This document shows positions 8,135 to 17,803 of a stretch of DNA of 64,000 bases, piece after piece. The notes beneath the pieces are model-generated. The model was given only the letters and a program-made list of their open reading frames with translations. It ran no database searches and had not been told where the DNA came from. Every line of letters begins with the position of its first letter. The stretch's first letter is position 1. Origin of the DNA: Actinomadura barringtoniae (GTDB taxonomy: Bacteria; Actinomycetota; Actinomycetes; Streptosporangiales; Streptosporangiaceae); assembly GCF_017573505.1 (NCBI RefSeq), contig NZ_JAGEOJ010000005.1, positions 62,001 through 126,000 of the forward strand, written 5' to 3'. A program made the position numbers and the translations under genes.

Positions 8135-8752
8135 CTAGTCCTTCCGCCAGCTGAGCCGTACGACCACGTACCGCTCGTTCATCAGACCCACGCCGCCCAT
8201 GCGGCCGATCACCGAGGTCCGCACCAGGTCGGCCAGGTTGGCGGGGTTGCGATAGCCGGTGCCCGCCCACACCACGACTCGTCGCCGCCGCTTGGAGCGG
8301 CCCCTCAGCCGCACCTTCGCCTTGTCCACCCCGGGAACGTCCAGCGCCGCGTGCATGAGGACCCGCTGCATCGCCGAACGGGCCAGCGCACCCGCGACCC
8401 GCGGGTCTCCGCCGCGCAGCGCGATCGGCCGAGGCCTGCCCGGCAGCGCCGCCACCAGCAGCAGGACGCCGGTCAGGACCATGACCCCAGCTGCCAGCAG
8501 CACCCAGGGCGAGTTCCAGTCCGTCCGGCGCAGGATGTCCACCAGCCGCTGGACCGCGGGGTTCCACCGGGGCAGGCCGATAGTGAGCGTGAGCGCCTCG
8601 GCCGCGACGACGGTCCCGGCCAGCGTGACCGCGAGCCCGGTGACCAGCCCGACCGCCGAACGGCGCGGCCGGAACTCTTGCACGGCAAGGCGCCGGGCGC
8701 GCTGGCGGACCTCCGCCTCGCCCATCAAATCCGTGATCAGCGTCTCGCCCAT
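8135..8752 (-). CDS. DUF6286-type membrane protein
   Basis: About 205 residues from the ATG at 8752, with GGGGGTGG immediately upstream. Two transmembrane helices are visible (about 35-55 and 85-107), followed by a basic soluble C-terminal domain (GRSKRRRR, then VVVWAGTGYRNP). It is the usual neighbour of AmaP. A longer start at 8800 is possible but adds a cysteine-containing tail of no clear use. Part of the Asp23/AmaP envelope module, here lacking Asp23. Confidence 0.65.
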   Translation of the reverse strand: MGETLITDLMGEAEVRQRARRLAVQEFRPRRSAVGLVTGLAVTLAGTVVAAEALTLTIGLPRWNPAVQRLVDILRRTDWNSPWVLLAAGVMVLTGVLLLVAALPGRPRPIALRGGDPRVAGALARSAMQRVLMHAALDVPGVDKAKVRLRGRSKRRRRVVVWAGTGYRNPANLADLVRTSVIGRMGGVGLMNERYVVVRLSWRKD

Positions 8753-8927
8753 GACCACCCCCGTGAAGCATTCGGCGATTACACGGGCGCCGTTACCCAT
8801 AGTGAGGCAATGTCACCGTCCGGGCCGGGTAAGCGCGTCGGCGTGTCACCGATTCCCCTTCACGACCTCCAGCCCAAAGCCCGCCCAACCTGCACGAATC
8901 GGCGCGCGTCAGCGGCCGAGGGCCTCG

Positions 8928-9593
8928 ATGACCAGGCGGGCGACGGCCGTCGCCGAGGTCCGGCGGATGGCGCAGGGGCTGTCGGTCGGCTATTTCGGCT
9001 CGTTCATCGACGTCCTGGACGAGCTCGTCCGCGTCTACAAGGGACGGGACTCCGGCCGCGAAGTGCGGGTCCGCGAGATCCACTGGGCGGACATGCTCGG
9101 GCCGCTGCGCCGGGGCGAGGTCGACGTCCAGCTCACCTCCTCGCCCCTCGACCAGCCCGACCTGGTCACCGGCCCGGTCGTCGCCGAGTACCCGCGGGTC
9201 CTGGCGATCTCCAGCGCGCATCCGCTGGTCGCCGCGGCGGGGACCTCGCCGGTGACGGTGGAGGATCTCGCGGGGGTGACCATGGTGCGGCCGCACGAGT
9301 CGGTGCCCCCGGAGCTGGCCGCGGCCTTCATGCCGCCGCCGGCCACGCCGAGCGGCCGTCCCATCCCCCGCGGCCCGATCGCCCGCAGCCACCACGAGAT
9401 GCTGAACTTCGTCGCGCGCGGCGACGGCGCCTACCTCACCTGCACGGCCACGACCCTCCACTACGCGTATCCAGGCGTGGCGTTCCTCCCGTTCGCCGGC
9501 CTGCCCCCGGCCCGCGCGGTCCTCTACTGGCGCCGCGGGACCGAGACCGACCGGATCCGCGATCTCATCGACGCAGCCGGAGCCAGCCGGTGA
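8928..9593 (+). pseudogene. LysR-type regulator remnant (substrate-binding domain only)
   Basis: The frame encodes the linker helix (RRATAVAEVRRMAQG), then a nearly complete LysR effector domain: LSVGYFGSFIDVLDELVRVY, VDVQLTSSP, EYPRVLAISSAHPLV and a C-terminal lobe ending DLIDAAGASR. The 60-90 residue winged-helix DNA-binding part is missing. The 127 bases upstream do not encode it in any frame I could read, and the frame then runs antisense into the DUF6286 gene. Without a DNA-binding domain it is unlikely to regulate transcription directly. Its 3' end overlaps the convergent permease by 29 bases. Confidence 0.75.
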
Positions 9594-10284
9594 GGAGGGC
9601 GGTGGCGGTCCAGGCGGCCAGGACGCCTAGGCCCGCCCACGGGCCGATGGGCTGGTCGTGCAGGTCGGTGGTGACCTGAACGGCGAGCCCGGCGCTCATC
9701 GGCGCGACCTGCTGGAGCAGGCGCTGCCAGTGCGGGTCGCCGATCGTCCGGGCGATGATCGGGACGAGGTAGAGCAGGCCGAGGACGACCCCGATGCTGG
9801 TCGCGGAATCCCGTACGGCGGTGGCGACGCCGAGGCTGAGCAGGGCGATGAGGATCAAGTAGAGGACCGACCCGGCGACCGCACGCGGCGTCGGCTCGTG
9901 GGTGATGGGCGGAGCGGGGAGGATGAGCCGTCCGGCGATGAACGCGCCGAGGACCGCGACGGTTCCGGCGGCCGTCACGGCGGCTGTGAGCGTGATGGCC
10001 TTGGCCGCCAGGACGTTCATCCGGCGCGGCATCGCCGTGAGCGTGGTCTGGATCATGCCCGAGCCGAACTCGCCGCTGATGACCAGCACGGCCAGGACCG
10101 CGACCAGGGCCTGGCCGAGTTCGACGCCGATGAGGCTGAGCCGGGTCGGGTCGTCGGTGTTCGTGACGACCGAGGCCGCTGCGGCGCTGAGGGCCACGGT
10201 CGCGACGATGGTGCCGAGCAGCAGCCACGCGGGGGCGGCGACCGTCCGCAGTTTGGTCCACTCGGCGTGCAGGGCGAGCCTCAT
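9565..10284 (-). CDS. ABC-2 type transporter permease
   Basis: 239 residues with six predicted membrane helices. It begins MRLALHAEWTKLRTVAAP, the HAEWTKLRT motif typical of actinobacterial ABC-2 permeases, and contains ISGEFGSGMIQTTLTAMPRR, the conserved cytoplasmic coupling region after helix 2. A GGAGG ribosome site precedes the ATG. The start overlaps the stop of the larger upstream permease (ATGA). No ATP-binding subunit is encoded next to it. Confidence 0.85.
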   Translation of the reverse strand: MRLALHAEWTKLRTVAAPAWLLLGTIVATVALSAAAASVVTNTDDPTRLSLIGVELGQALVAVLAVLVISGEFGSGMIQTTLTAMPRRMNVLAAKAITLTAAVTAAGTVAVLGAFIAGRLILPAPPITHEPTPRAVAGSVLYLILIALLSLGVATAVRDSATSIGVVLGLLYLVPIIARTIGDPHWQRLLQQVAPMSAGLAVQVTTDLHDQPIGPWAGLGVLAAWTATALLTGWLRLRR

Positions 10285-11768
10285 GCGTCCCTCCTGCGGA
10301 GAAGGACGGCCGCTGCGGCCAGGCTGACCGCCGCGTAGGCGGCCAGGACCGCGAAGCCCTCCCAAGGGGCCAGGGGGTAGTAGCCGTTGTAGGGCGAATA
10401 GATGCTCGTCACCTGGTGGTATTCGACGAGCGTCTGCTGGAGGGCGAGTGCCGCGGCCGGTGTCACCCGGGTCAGCCAGTCGGAGGCGCTCGCGGGCATG
10501 AACGGGATGGCGATCAGGAAGTAGGGCAGCACGACGGCCACGATGACGGTCGCGACCGCGCCGGCGCTGTGGCGGAACGCGGTGCCTGCGGCGAGGGCCA
10601 TGACCGCGACGGTCGCGAGCAGCGCGGCGGTGCCGAGTTCGACGCGCAGTTCGGTCCACGCCGTCGCCGGGAAGACGACGACGCCGTTGGAGCGGGCGAG
10701 GTGTTCGCCGAGCGGCAGCGCGACGGCCGTCCCCACGAACCCGGCGACGAACGTGACGCCTCCCAGCACGAGGGCCTTGGCCACCAGGACTCGGGCCCGA
10801 TGCGGGCTGGCGGCGAGGGTGACGCGGATCAGGCTCAGCCTGTACTCGGAGGTGACGAACAGCGCTCCGACGACGATCACCGCGATGAGGGCGGGGAACG
10901 TGCCGGTGAGGATCTCGCCGAGGGTGCCGCCGGTCGGCAGGCTGTCGCGGACGGCGGGCGCCAGGTCACCGGCCCCGGTCACCGTGAAGCCGCCGGATCC
11001 CGCGCCGGATCGGGTGAACGAACCCGACGTGCCCTGCGGGTAGCCGGCGAAGGTCGGAGATGTGGCTCCCACCTGGTCGCCTGTCCAGGCGCCAGGGGCC
11101 CAGCCTCCCTGCGTTCGGAGATCCTTGAAGGCGGCGGTGGAGACGCTGGGCACCGTCCCCATGCCTCGTGGGGAGGGCGGCGACGCGACGAAGAGCCCGC
11201 CTTGGACGGTCGGGCCGAGCCCGTTCACATGGACGGTGCCCACCTTGGTCCAGTGCGTGCCGTCGGCGGAGGCGTGGCCGGTGACCTCGTCGCCTGAACG
11301 ATCCAGCCGCAGCCAGCGCGGAGACGCGCCGGGGACGATGCCTGCCGTGTCGTTGACGAAGTCGTTCTGCATCCGGACGCCGTGGCCGCCGGTCAGCATG
11401 ATCGCCGCGTAGGGCGATCCTTGACGGCTGCTCCCCCTGATGATGAGCCCGGCCTTCGCCCACGGCACGACGCCCGGCTTCATGTGCTCGGGGCCCTGGG
11501 GAACGCTGCTCTTGAGCGTGGACACCGAGACGGTGACGCTGCCGTTCCCCGCCAGCGGCCGGTGTACGAAGTAGAAGGTGTCGGTGACCGGCTCACCGCC
11601 CGGCCCGACCGGAACGGGCGGTGACCCGCTCTGATCGCTGCTCGCCCCGGCGAGCAGGGCGACCAGGACCACCATCAGCGCGGCGGCCGCCATGCCGAGC
11701 ACCCATCCGCGCACGGTCCGGAACTTGGTCCATTCCGCACGCACCACCTGCAGAAAGTCTTGTTTCAC
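10281..11768 (-). CDS. ABC-2 permease with large extracellular DUF1349-like insert
   Basis: 495 residues. The N-terminus VVRAEWTKFRTVRGWVLG and first helix are followed by about 230 extracellular residues (about 45-275) with a concanavalin-like/DUF1349 pattern (VVPWAKAGLIIRG, WLRLDRSGDEVTGHASADGTHWTKVG). Then come five or six helices with VTSEYRLSLIRVTLAASPHR, the second coupling loop. The ectodomain suggests sensing or binding of an external ligand such as a peptide or sugar. It is coupled to the smaller permease and divergent from a two-component system, which probably controls it, as in bacitracin- or lantibiotic-resistance loci. Confidence 0.8.
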   Translation of the reverse strand: MKQDFLQVVRAEWTKFRTVRGWVLGMAAAALMVVLVALLAGASSDQSGSPPVPVGPGGEPVTDTFYFVHRPLAGNGSVTVSVSTLKSSVPQGPEHMKPGVVPWAKAGLIIRGSSRQGSPYAAIMLTGGHGVRMQNDFVNDTAGIVPGASPRWLRLDRSGDEVTGHASADGTHWTKVGTVHVNGLGPTVQGGLFVASPPSPRGMGTVPSVSTAAFKDLRTQGGWAPGAWTGDQVGATSPTFAGYPQGTSGSFTRSGAGSGGFTVTGAGDLAPAVRDSLPTGGTLGEILTGTFPALIAVIVVGALFVTSEYRLSLIRVTLAASPHRARVLVAKALVLGGVTFVAGFVGTAVALPLGEHLARSNGVVVFPATAWTELRVELGTAALLATVAVMALAAGTAFRHSAGAVATVIVAVVLPYFLIAIPFMPASASDWLTRVTPAAALALQQTLVEYHQVTSIYSPYNGYYPLAPWEGFAVLAAYAAVSLAAAAVLLRRRDA

Positions 11769-11882
11769 GGCGTCTCCCGGCCTCGTTCATCGGTCGGGGA
11801 CCGTTCTACGGCCGGGGCGGTTGCGGCAGCCGAACGCGGCCTGTTATCTCCGTGTCATGCCGGACCGGGCACCCTTGCGGTC

Positions 11883-12881
11883 ATGCGGCTCCATTACTGG
11901 CGGCTCATCGTGGCGGCGGGCGCCATCCTGCTGGTGGTCACGGTCGGCCTGTGGCAGAGCGTCTCGACCACCACCCACGTGTCCCGGTCCGACCCGGCCG
12001 GGACGGGGTCCGGGTCGGGGTCCGGGTCGGGGTCCGGGTCGGGCGGCGTCACGACCGTGCACGGCTCGAACCTGCAAGGGCTGCTCATCCTGGCGGGCAT
12101 CGCGATGGCGACGATGGCGGTCGTCTCGATCGTGTTCGGGCGGCTGGTGGCCGCGCGTCTGGAGCGGTCGTTCGAGTTCGAGCGGCGGTTCGTCGCCAAC
12201 GTGTCGCATGAGCTGCGCACCCCGCTGGCGACCATGCGCGTCTGGCTGGACGTGGCGATGGCCAAGCCCGGTCCGCTGCCGCCGGAGAACGTCGCCCTCG
12301 CCGGACGGATCCGCCACGAACTCGACCACATCGACTCTCTCCTGGAGGGCTTCCTCACCCTCGCCCGCACGCGGCAGGTCCCGGCCTCCGACCAGGCCAC
12401 CGTCTCACTGAGCGGCACGGCCTCCGCCGCGATCGAGCGACGGGCGGAAGCCGCCTCGGACCTGGCGCTCACCATCGACCACGAGCCCGGCCCCGACTCC
12501 GGTCCTGAGGCGGTCGTCACGGGGAGCCTCGCGCTGCTGTCCCGCATGATCGAGAACATCATCGACAACGCGATCCGGCACAACGAGCCCGGCGGCTGGG
12601 TCCGCGTCCGCACGCAGGCCGAAGGCGGGCACGCCCGGGTCGTCGTAGAGAACGGCGGCGCGGTCCTGGCTCAGGACGACGTCGACCGGCTCGGCAGGCC
12701 GTTCCACCGCCTCGGCCAGGAACGCACCAACACCGGCGACGGCAACGGGCTCGGCCTGTCCATCGTGAAGTCGATCGCCGAGGCCCACGGCGGCGGCCTC
12801 GGCCTCAAGGCCCTCCCCGGCGGCGGTCTCCGGGTGACGATCACCCTCCCCCGCGCCGCGACGATGGCGGGCCGGTCGTGA
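11883..12881 (+). CDS. Sensor histidine kinase
   Basis: 332 residues from the ATG at 11883; the longer frame from 11760 adds non-family sequence. Helix 1 is about 8-24, then a short extracellular loop with a glycine-serine tract, and helix 2 at about 67-88. The H-box is VANVSHELRTPLATMRVW with phospho-acceptor His109. The N-box (NIIDNAIRHN), G1 and G2 (GNGLGLSIVKSIAEAHGG) are present. The extracellular loop is only about 40 residues, so the kinase may sense through the partner transporter. Its stop overlaps the response-regulator start (GTGA). Confidence 0.93.
   Translation: MRLHYWRLIVAAGAILLVVTVGLWQSVSTTTHVSRSDPAGTGSGSGSGSGSGSGGVTTVHGSNLQGLLILAGIAMATMAVVSIVFGRLVAARLERSFEFERRFVANVSHELRTPLATMRVWLDVAMAKPGPLPPENVALAGRIRHELDHIDSLLEGFLTLARTRQVPASDQATVSLSGTASAAIERRAEAASDLALTIDHEPGPDSGPEAVVTGSLALLSRMIENIIDNAIRHNEPGGWVRVRTQAEGGHARVVVENGGAVLAQDDVDRLGRPFHRLGQERTNTGDGNGLGLSIVKSIAEAHGGGLGLKALPGGGLRVTITLPRAATMAGRS
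12005..12040 (+). repeat. 12-bp in-frame tandem repeat in the sensor kinase
   Basis: Three exact copies of GGGGTCCGGGTC encode the Gly-Ser tract in the extracellular loop. It is a slippage-prone element that could vary loop length between strains. Confidence 0.8.
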
Positions 12882-13537
12882 AGGTCCTGGTCGTGGAGGA
12901 CTCCCGTTCACTCGCCGACGGCATCGCCGAAGGGCTGCGGGACCAGGGCATGGCCGTCGACATCGCCTACGACGGGCGCGACGCGGCGGCCAAGCTCGAC
13001 CTCGCCGCCTACCAGGTCGTCGTCCTCGACCGCGACCTGCCCGGCCTGCACGGCGACCTGCTCTGCCGGATGATCGCCGACCGCGACGATCCCGCGATGG
13101 TGCTCATGCTCACCGCTGCGGCCGCTCCCGGCGACCGCGTCACCGGGCTCAGCATCGGCGCGGACGACTACCTGCCCAAGCCGTTCCACTTTCCCGAGCT
13201 CGTCCTGCGGGTCCGGGCGCTGGCCCGGCGGCAGCCGACCGTGCGGCCACGGGTGTTCCGCGCGGCGGGCATCGAGCTCGATCCGCTCGGCCACACCGCC
13301 ACCCGGCACGGGCACCGGCTCGACCTGTCGGCACGGGAGTTCGCCGTTCTGGAGGCGCTCATGCGCGCGCATCCGACCGTGCTCAGCGCCGAGGATCTCC
13401 TGGAGAACGTGTGGGACGAGCACATCGACCCGTTCTCCAACATCGTGACGGTGACCATCAGCAGGCTCCGCCGCAAGCTCGGCGATCCGCCCGCCGTCCA
13501 CACCATCCCCAACGTGGGCTACCGCATCGGGGACTAG
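12878..13537 (+). CDS. OmpR/PhoB-family response regulator
   Basis: 219 residues with a GTG start overlapping the kinase stop by 4 bases. The receiver domain has the acidic pair in VVEDSR (about 7-8), phospho-acceptor Asp51 in VVVLDRDLPG, Thr in LMLTAAA and Lys in DYLPKPF. The C-terminal winged helix (about 125-219) has LSAREFAVLEALMRAHPTVLSAEDLLENVW and NIVTVTISRLRRKLGDP, ending VGYRIGD. It should be activated by the adjacent kinase; the divergent permease operon is the likely target. Confidence 0.95.
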   Translation: MKVLVVEDSRSLADGIAEGLRDQGMAVDIAYDGRDAAAKLDLAAYQVVVLDRDLPGLHGDLLCRMIADRDDPAMVLMLTAAAAPGDRVTGLSIGADDYLPKPFHFPELVLRVRALARRQPTVRPRVFRAAGIELDPLGHTATRHGHRLDLSAREFAVLEALMRAHPTVLSAEDLLENVWDEHIDPFSNIVTVTISRLRRKLGDPPAVHTIPNVGYRIGD

Positions 13538-13544
13538 CGGAGGA

Positions 13545-14365
<821 letters not shown>

Positions 14366-14369
<4 letters not shown>

Positions 14370-16777
14370 GTTTTCACCTTCGCCGCGTTCGGGTCGTACG
14401 GCGCCCTGAGGTGGACGGTCGCGTCGTAACGCCGGCCGGCCGCCTCGACCTCGTACTTGGCGCCCGTGAGGTGGGCGCGCTCGATGACGTGCTCCGCCTG
14501 GACGTAGGCCAGCGCGACCGCCGTGCCGAGAGTGTGGCCGTGGGCGGCCGAGCTGACCGATCCGGAGGGTTCGCCGTCGCGGAGCAGCAGTTCGCCGCCC
14601 CACAGCGTCGCCGCCGGGTCGTCCAGGGTGAGTGAGACGAGCCTACGGCGTACGCCCTCCGCGCGCTGGCGCTCGACGGCCTCGCGCCCTCGGTAGAGGG
14701 TGTCTTTCTTGCAGGCGAAGGTCAGACCCGCCTCGACAGGGGTCCGGTCGGGGGTCAGCTCGCGTCCCCAGGCCCGGTAGCCCTTCTCGATCCGCATGGC
14801 CTCGATCGCGTAGTAACCGGCTTGGGCGGGCTCCTGCGCGAGCAGGGTCTCGTAGACGGTGACGGCGAACTCGGCCGGTACGTACAGCTCCCACCCCAGC
14901 TCCCCCACGTACGTCACGCGCGTGGCCCGGACCGTCGCGTAGCCGAGGTCGATGAGGCGGCTGGTGCCGAACGGGAACTCCTCGTTGGACAGGTCCGCCT
15001 TCGAGAGCGCCGAGAGCAGGTCGCGGGACCGAGGACCCATGATCCCGAAGACCGCATAGGCGCTCGTCACGTCGACCACGGCGCAACCGGAGTCGGAATC
15101 GGTGAGATTGCGTTCCAGGTAGTCGAAGTCGCGGGTGGCCTGCGCCGAGCCGCTGACCAGGAGATATTCGTCGCCGGAGACGCGGGTGACGGTCAGGTCG
15201 CTCTCGTAGCCGCCCCGGTCGTTCAGCAGGCCGGTGTAGACGACGCGGCCGGGATCGACGGCGACGTCGTTGGCGCACAACCACTGGAGCGCCTGCTCGG
15301 CGCCGCGTCCCTTGACCGTGAACTTGGAGAACGAGGTCTGGTCGAACAGCGCGACGTCCTCGCGGGTGGCGCGGACCTCGGCGCCGACCTGGTCGTGCCA
15401 GTTCTGGCGATCGAACGAATAGACCGGCGGCGGGCCGAAGTAGTTGACCCGTTCCCAGCCCATCTTCGTACCGAACGAGGCGCCCGCGTCGCGCAGCAGG
15501 TGGTGAACGGGCGAGCGGCGCAGCGGGCGGGCGGTGCCGAGCTCCTTGTTGGGCCAGGCCATCGCGTAGTGCAGCCCGAGCGTCTCCTTGACCCGGTCGT
15601 GCAGCCAGGCGTCGTTGTCGGCCCAGCGGGCGAAGCGGCGGATGTCGACCGGCCACAGGTCCATCCCGGGTTCGCCCGCGAGGATCCATTCCGCGAGCGC
15701 CCGGCCCGCTCCCCCGGCCGAGGCGATCCCGGCCGAGTTGAAGCCCGCGCCGACGTAGAAGTCGCGCAGCTCTGGAGCCGCGCCGAGAAGGAAGTTGTTG
15801 TCCGGGGTGAAGCTTTCGGGGCCGTTGTAGAACTTCTTCACGCCGGTGCGGTCGAGCTCGGGCACCCGCTGGATCGCGTTCTCCATGAGGATCGCGAACT
15901 GGTCCCAGTCCTCGTCCAGCAGCTGGAACTCGAACGGGTACGGGATGCCGTCCATCCCCCACGGCTTGGCGTCGGGCTCGAACCCGCCGACGACCAGCCC
16001 GCCGACCTCCTCCTTGAAGTAGGTGCAGCCGTCCGGGTCGCGGAGGACGGGCAGGTCGGGATGCACGCCCGCCATGCGCTCGGTGACGATGTAGTAGTGC
16101 TCGGCCGAGTGCAGCGGAACGGTCACGCCCGCCATCCGGCCGATCTCCCGCGCCCACTGCCCGGCGCAGTTGACGACGATCTCGCACTCGATGGCGCCGT
16201 TGTCCGTGCACACCCTGTGGACCGTGCGGTCGCGGATCTCCATGCCGGTGACCTTGGTACGTTCCACCACGGTCACGCCGCGCTGCGCGGCGCCACGGGC
16301 CAGCGCCTGGGTCAGGTCGGACGGGTTGGCCTTCCCATCGCCGGGCAGCCAGACCCCGCCCGCCAGGTCGCCCGTCCGCATGACCGGCCACAGCCCGCCC
16401 GCCTCGCGCGCCGAGATCACCTCCGCCTCGACGCCGTACGAGCGGGCCGCGGCGGCGGTACGGCGCAGCTGGGTCATGCGTTCGGGCGTACGGGCCACCG
16501 AGACCGAGCCGGTGCGCTTCCAGCCGGTCGCGAACCCGGTCTCGGCCTCCAGCTCGGCGTACAGCTCGGTCGAGTAGCGGATCAGCCGCGTCATGTTCTC
16601 GGTGCTGCGCAGTTGCCCGACGAGCCCGGCCGCGTGCCAGGTGGTGCCGCACGACAGCCGCCCCTGTTCCAGCAGGACGACGTCGCGTTCGCCTTCGCGG
16701 GCCAGGTGGTAGGCCACGCTGCAGCCGACGATCCCGCCGCCGATGATCACGATCCGGGCGCGCGAGGGCAGCGCCAT
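14366..16777 (-). CDS. Dimethylglycine/sarcosine oxidase-like flavoprotein with GcvT domain
   Basis: 803 residues. The N-terminal FAD domain has IIGGGIVGCSVAYHLA (about 11-25) and GTTWHAAGLVGQL; His48 in WHAAG is in the place of the covalently flavinylated His of dimethylglycine oxidase. Residues about 430-803 form the folate-binding GcvT-like region (VALFDQTSFSKFTVKG, GELGWELYVP, EAMRIEKGYRAWGREL). The family demethylates dimethylglycine or sarcosine and passes the methylene to THF. It is coupled to purU, which fits one-carbon disposal. The exact substrate cannot be told from sequence alone. Confidence 0.88.
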
Positions 16778-16847
16778 GACTGGGCCTCCAGGGGAACGGG
16801 GGTCAGCGCGCGTGGTCGAGGCGACGACGCGCGGTTTCAGCGCGGTC

Positions 16848-17783
16848 TCAGCGCGGCGTCGAGGCGACGACGCGCAGGGAACGGCGCGACGGCCACGAGT
16901 GGGTGGTCTTGAGGAGCTTGATGAACTCCTGCTCGGCCGGGCCGAGCAGGCGGTCGCGGCGGTGGGCCATCACGATCGGGCGGGGCTCGGGCGCCGGCGT
17001 GACGTCCAGGACGGCGAGGCGCCGGTCGGCGAGCTCGGCCTCCACGCAGTGCTCGGACACCAGCGAGATGCCGAGCCCGGCGGCGACCGCCTGCTTGATC
17101 GTCTCGGGTCCCCAGATCTCGGCCTGGGAGGCGTCCTCCAGGCCCCAGGACCGCAGTGCCTCCTCCTGCACGCCGCGGGTGGACGAGCCGGGTTCGCGCA
17201 GCAGGAACCGTTCATCGGTCAGCCGGTCCGGCGAGATCGCCTTCTCGGCGGCGAGCGGATGGTCGGGCGGCGTGATCAGGACGACCCGGTCCTCCAGGAT
17301 CGGCTCGCTGTCGAGCTGCGGCGCCTTCGGCACCCCGGCGAAGACCGCGATCCCGACCTCGCCGTCGACCAGCCGCTTCTCCACCTGCTCGGCGTTGCCG
17401 ACGAAGATCCCCACGTCGATGCCCGGGTGCTCCTGCCGGAAGGCGGCCAGCAGCGGCGGGAGCAGGTACGTTCCGACGGTCGTGGAGCCGCCCGCGACCA
17501 GCGTCCCGCTCTGCAGTCCCGACACCTGCCGGATCGCGGTGACCGCCTCGTCTGCCAGCAGGAAGACGCGCTTGGCGTACTCCAGCAGCACCTCGCCCTC
17601 GGCGGTGAGCCGGATGCGGGCGCCGCTGCGGTCGATCAGCGTCGTGCGCAGGGCCTGCTCGAGCTGCCTGACCTGGTTGGAGACCGATGGCTGGCTGAGG
17701 TAGAGCTTGTTCGCGGCGGCGGAGAACCCGCCCTCCTCCACGACCGTCATGAAGATCCACAACCGGTACAGGTTCAGCTGCAA
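16848..17783 (-). CDS. LysR-type transcriptional regulator
   Basis: 311 residues. The N-terminal winged helix is complete (LYRLWIFMTVVEEGGFSAAANKLYLSQPSVSNQVRQLEQAL, about 5-45), followed by linker and effector domains of CbbR/CysL type (LVAGGSTTVGTYLLPPLLAAFRQEHPGI). It lies on the same strand between the flavoprotein gene and the PhnW-like aminotransferase and probably controls one or both. The stop is 71 bases from the flavoprotein ATG. Confidence 0.92.
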   Translation of the reverse strand: MQLNLYRLWIFMTVVEEGGFSAAANKLYLSQPSVSNQVRQLEQALRTTLIDRSGARIRLTAEGEVLLEYAKRVFLLADEAVTAIRQVSGLQSGTLVAGGSTTVGTYLLPPLLAAFRQEHPGIDVGIFVGNAEQVEKRLVDGEVGIAVFAGVPKAPQLDSEPILEDRVVLITPPDHPLAAEKAISPDRLTDERFLLREPGSSTRGVQEEALRSWGLEDASQAEIWGPETIKQAVAAGLGISLVSEHCVEAELADRRLAVLDVTPAPEPRPIVMAHRRDRLLGPAEQEFIKLLKTTHSWPSRRSLRVVASTPR

Positions 17784-17803
17784 GGAGCGCTCCAGTCCCT
17801 AGA

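Noticed and set aside
8259..9593. 444-residue full-length LysR-like protein
   Set aside because: The first 220 residues are antisense to the DUF6286 gene and contain no helix-turn-helix.
14822..16912. 696-residue open frame on the plus strand
   Set aside because: It is the antisense of the flavoprotein gene; the composition is Arg/Gly/Asp-rich shadow sequence with no family motifs, typical of GC-rich coding DNA.
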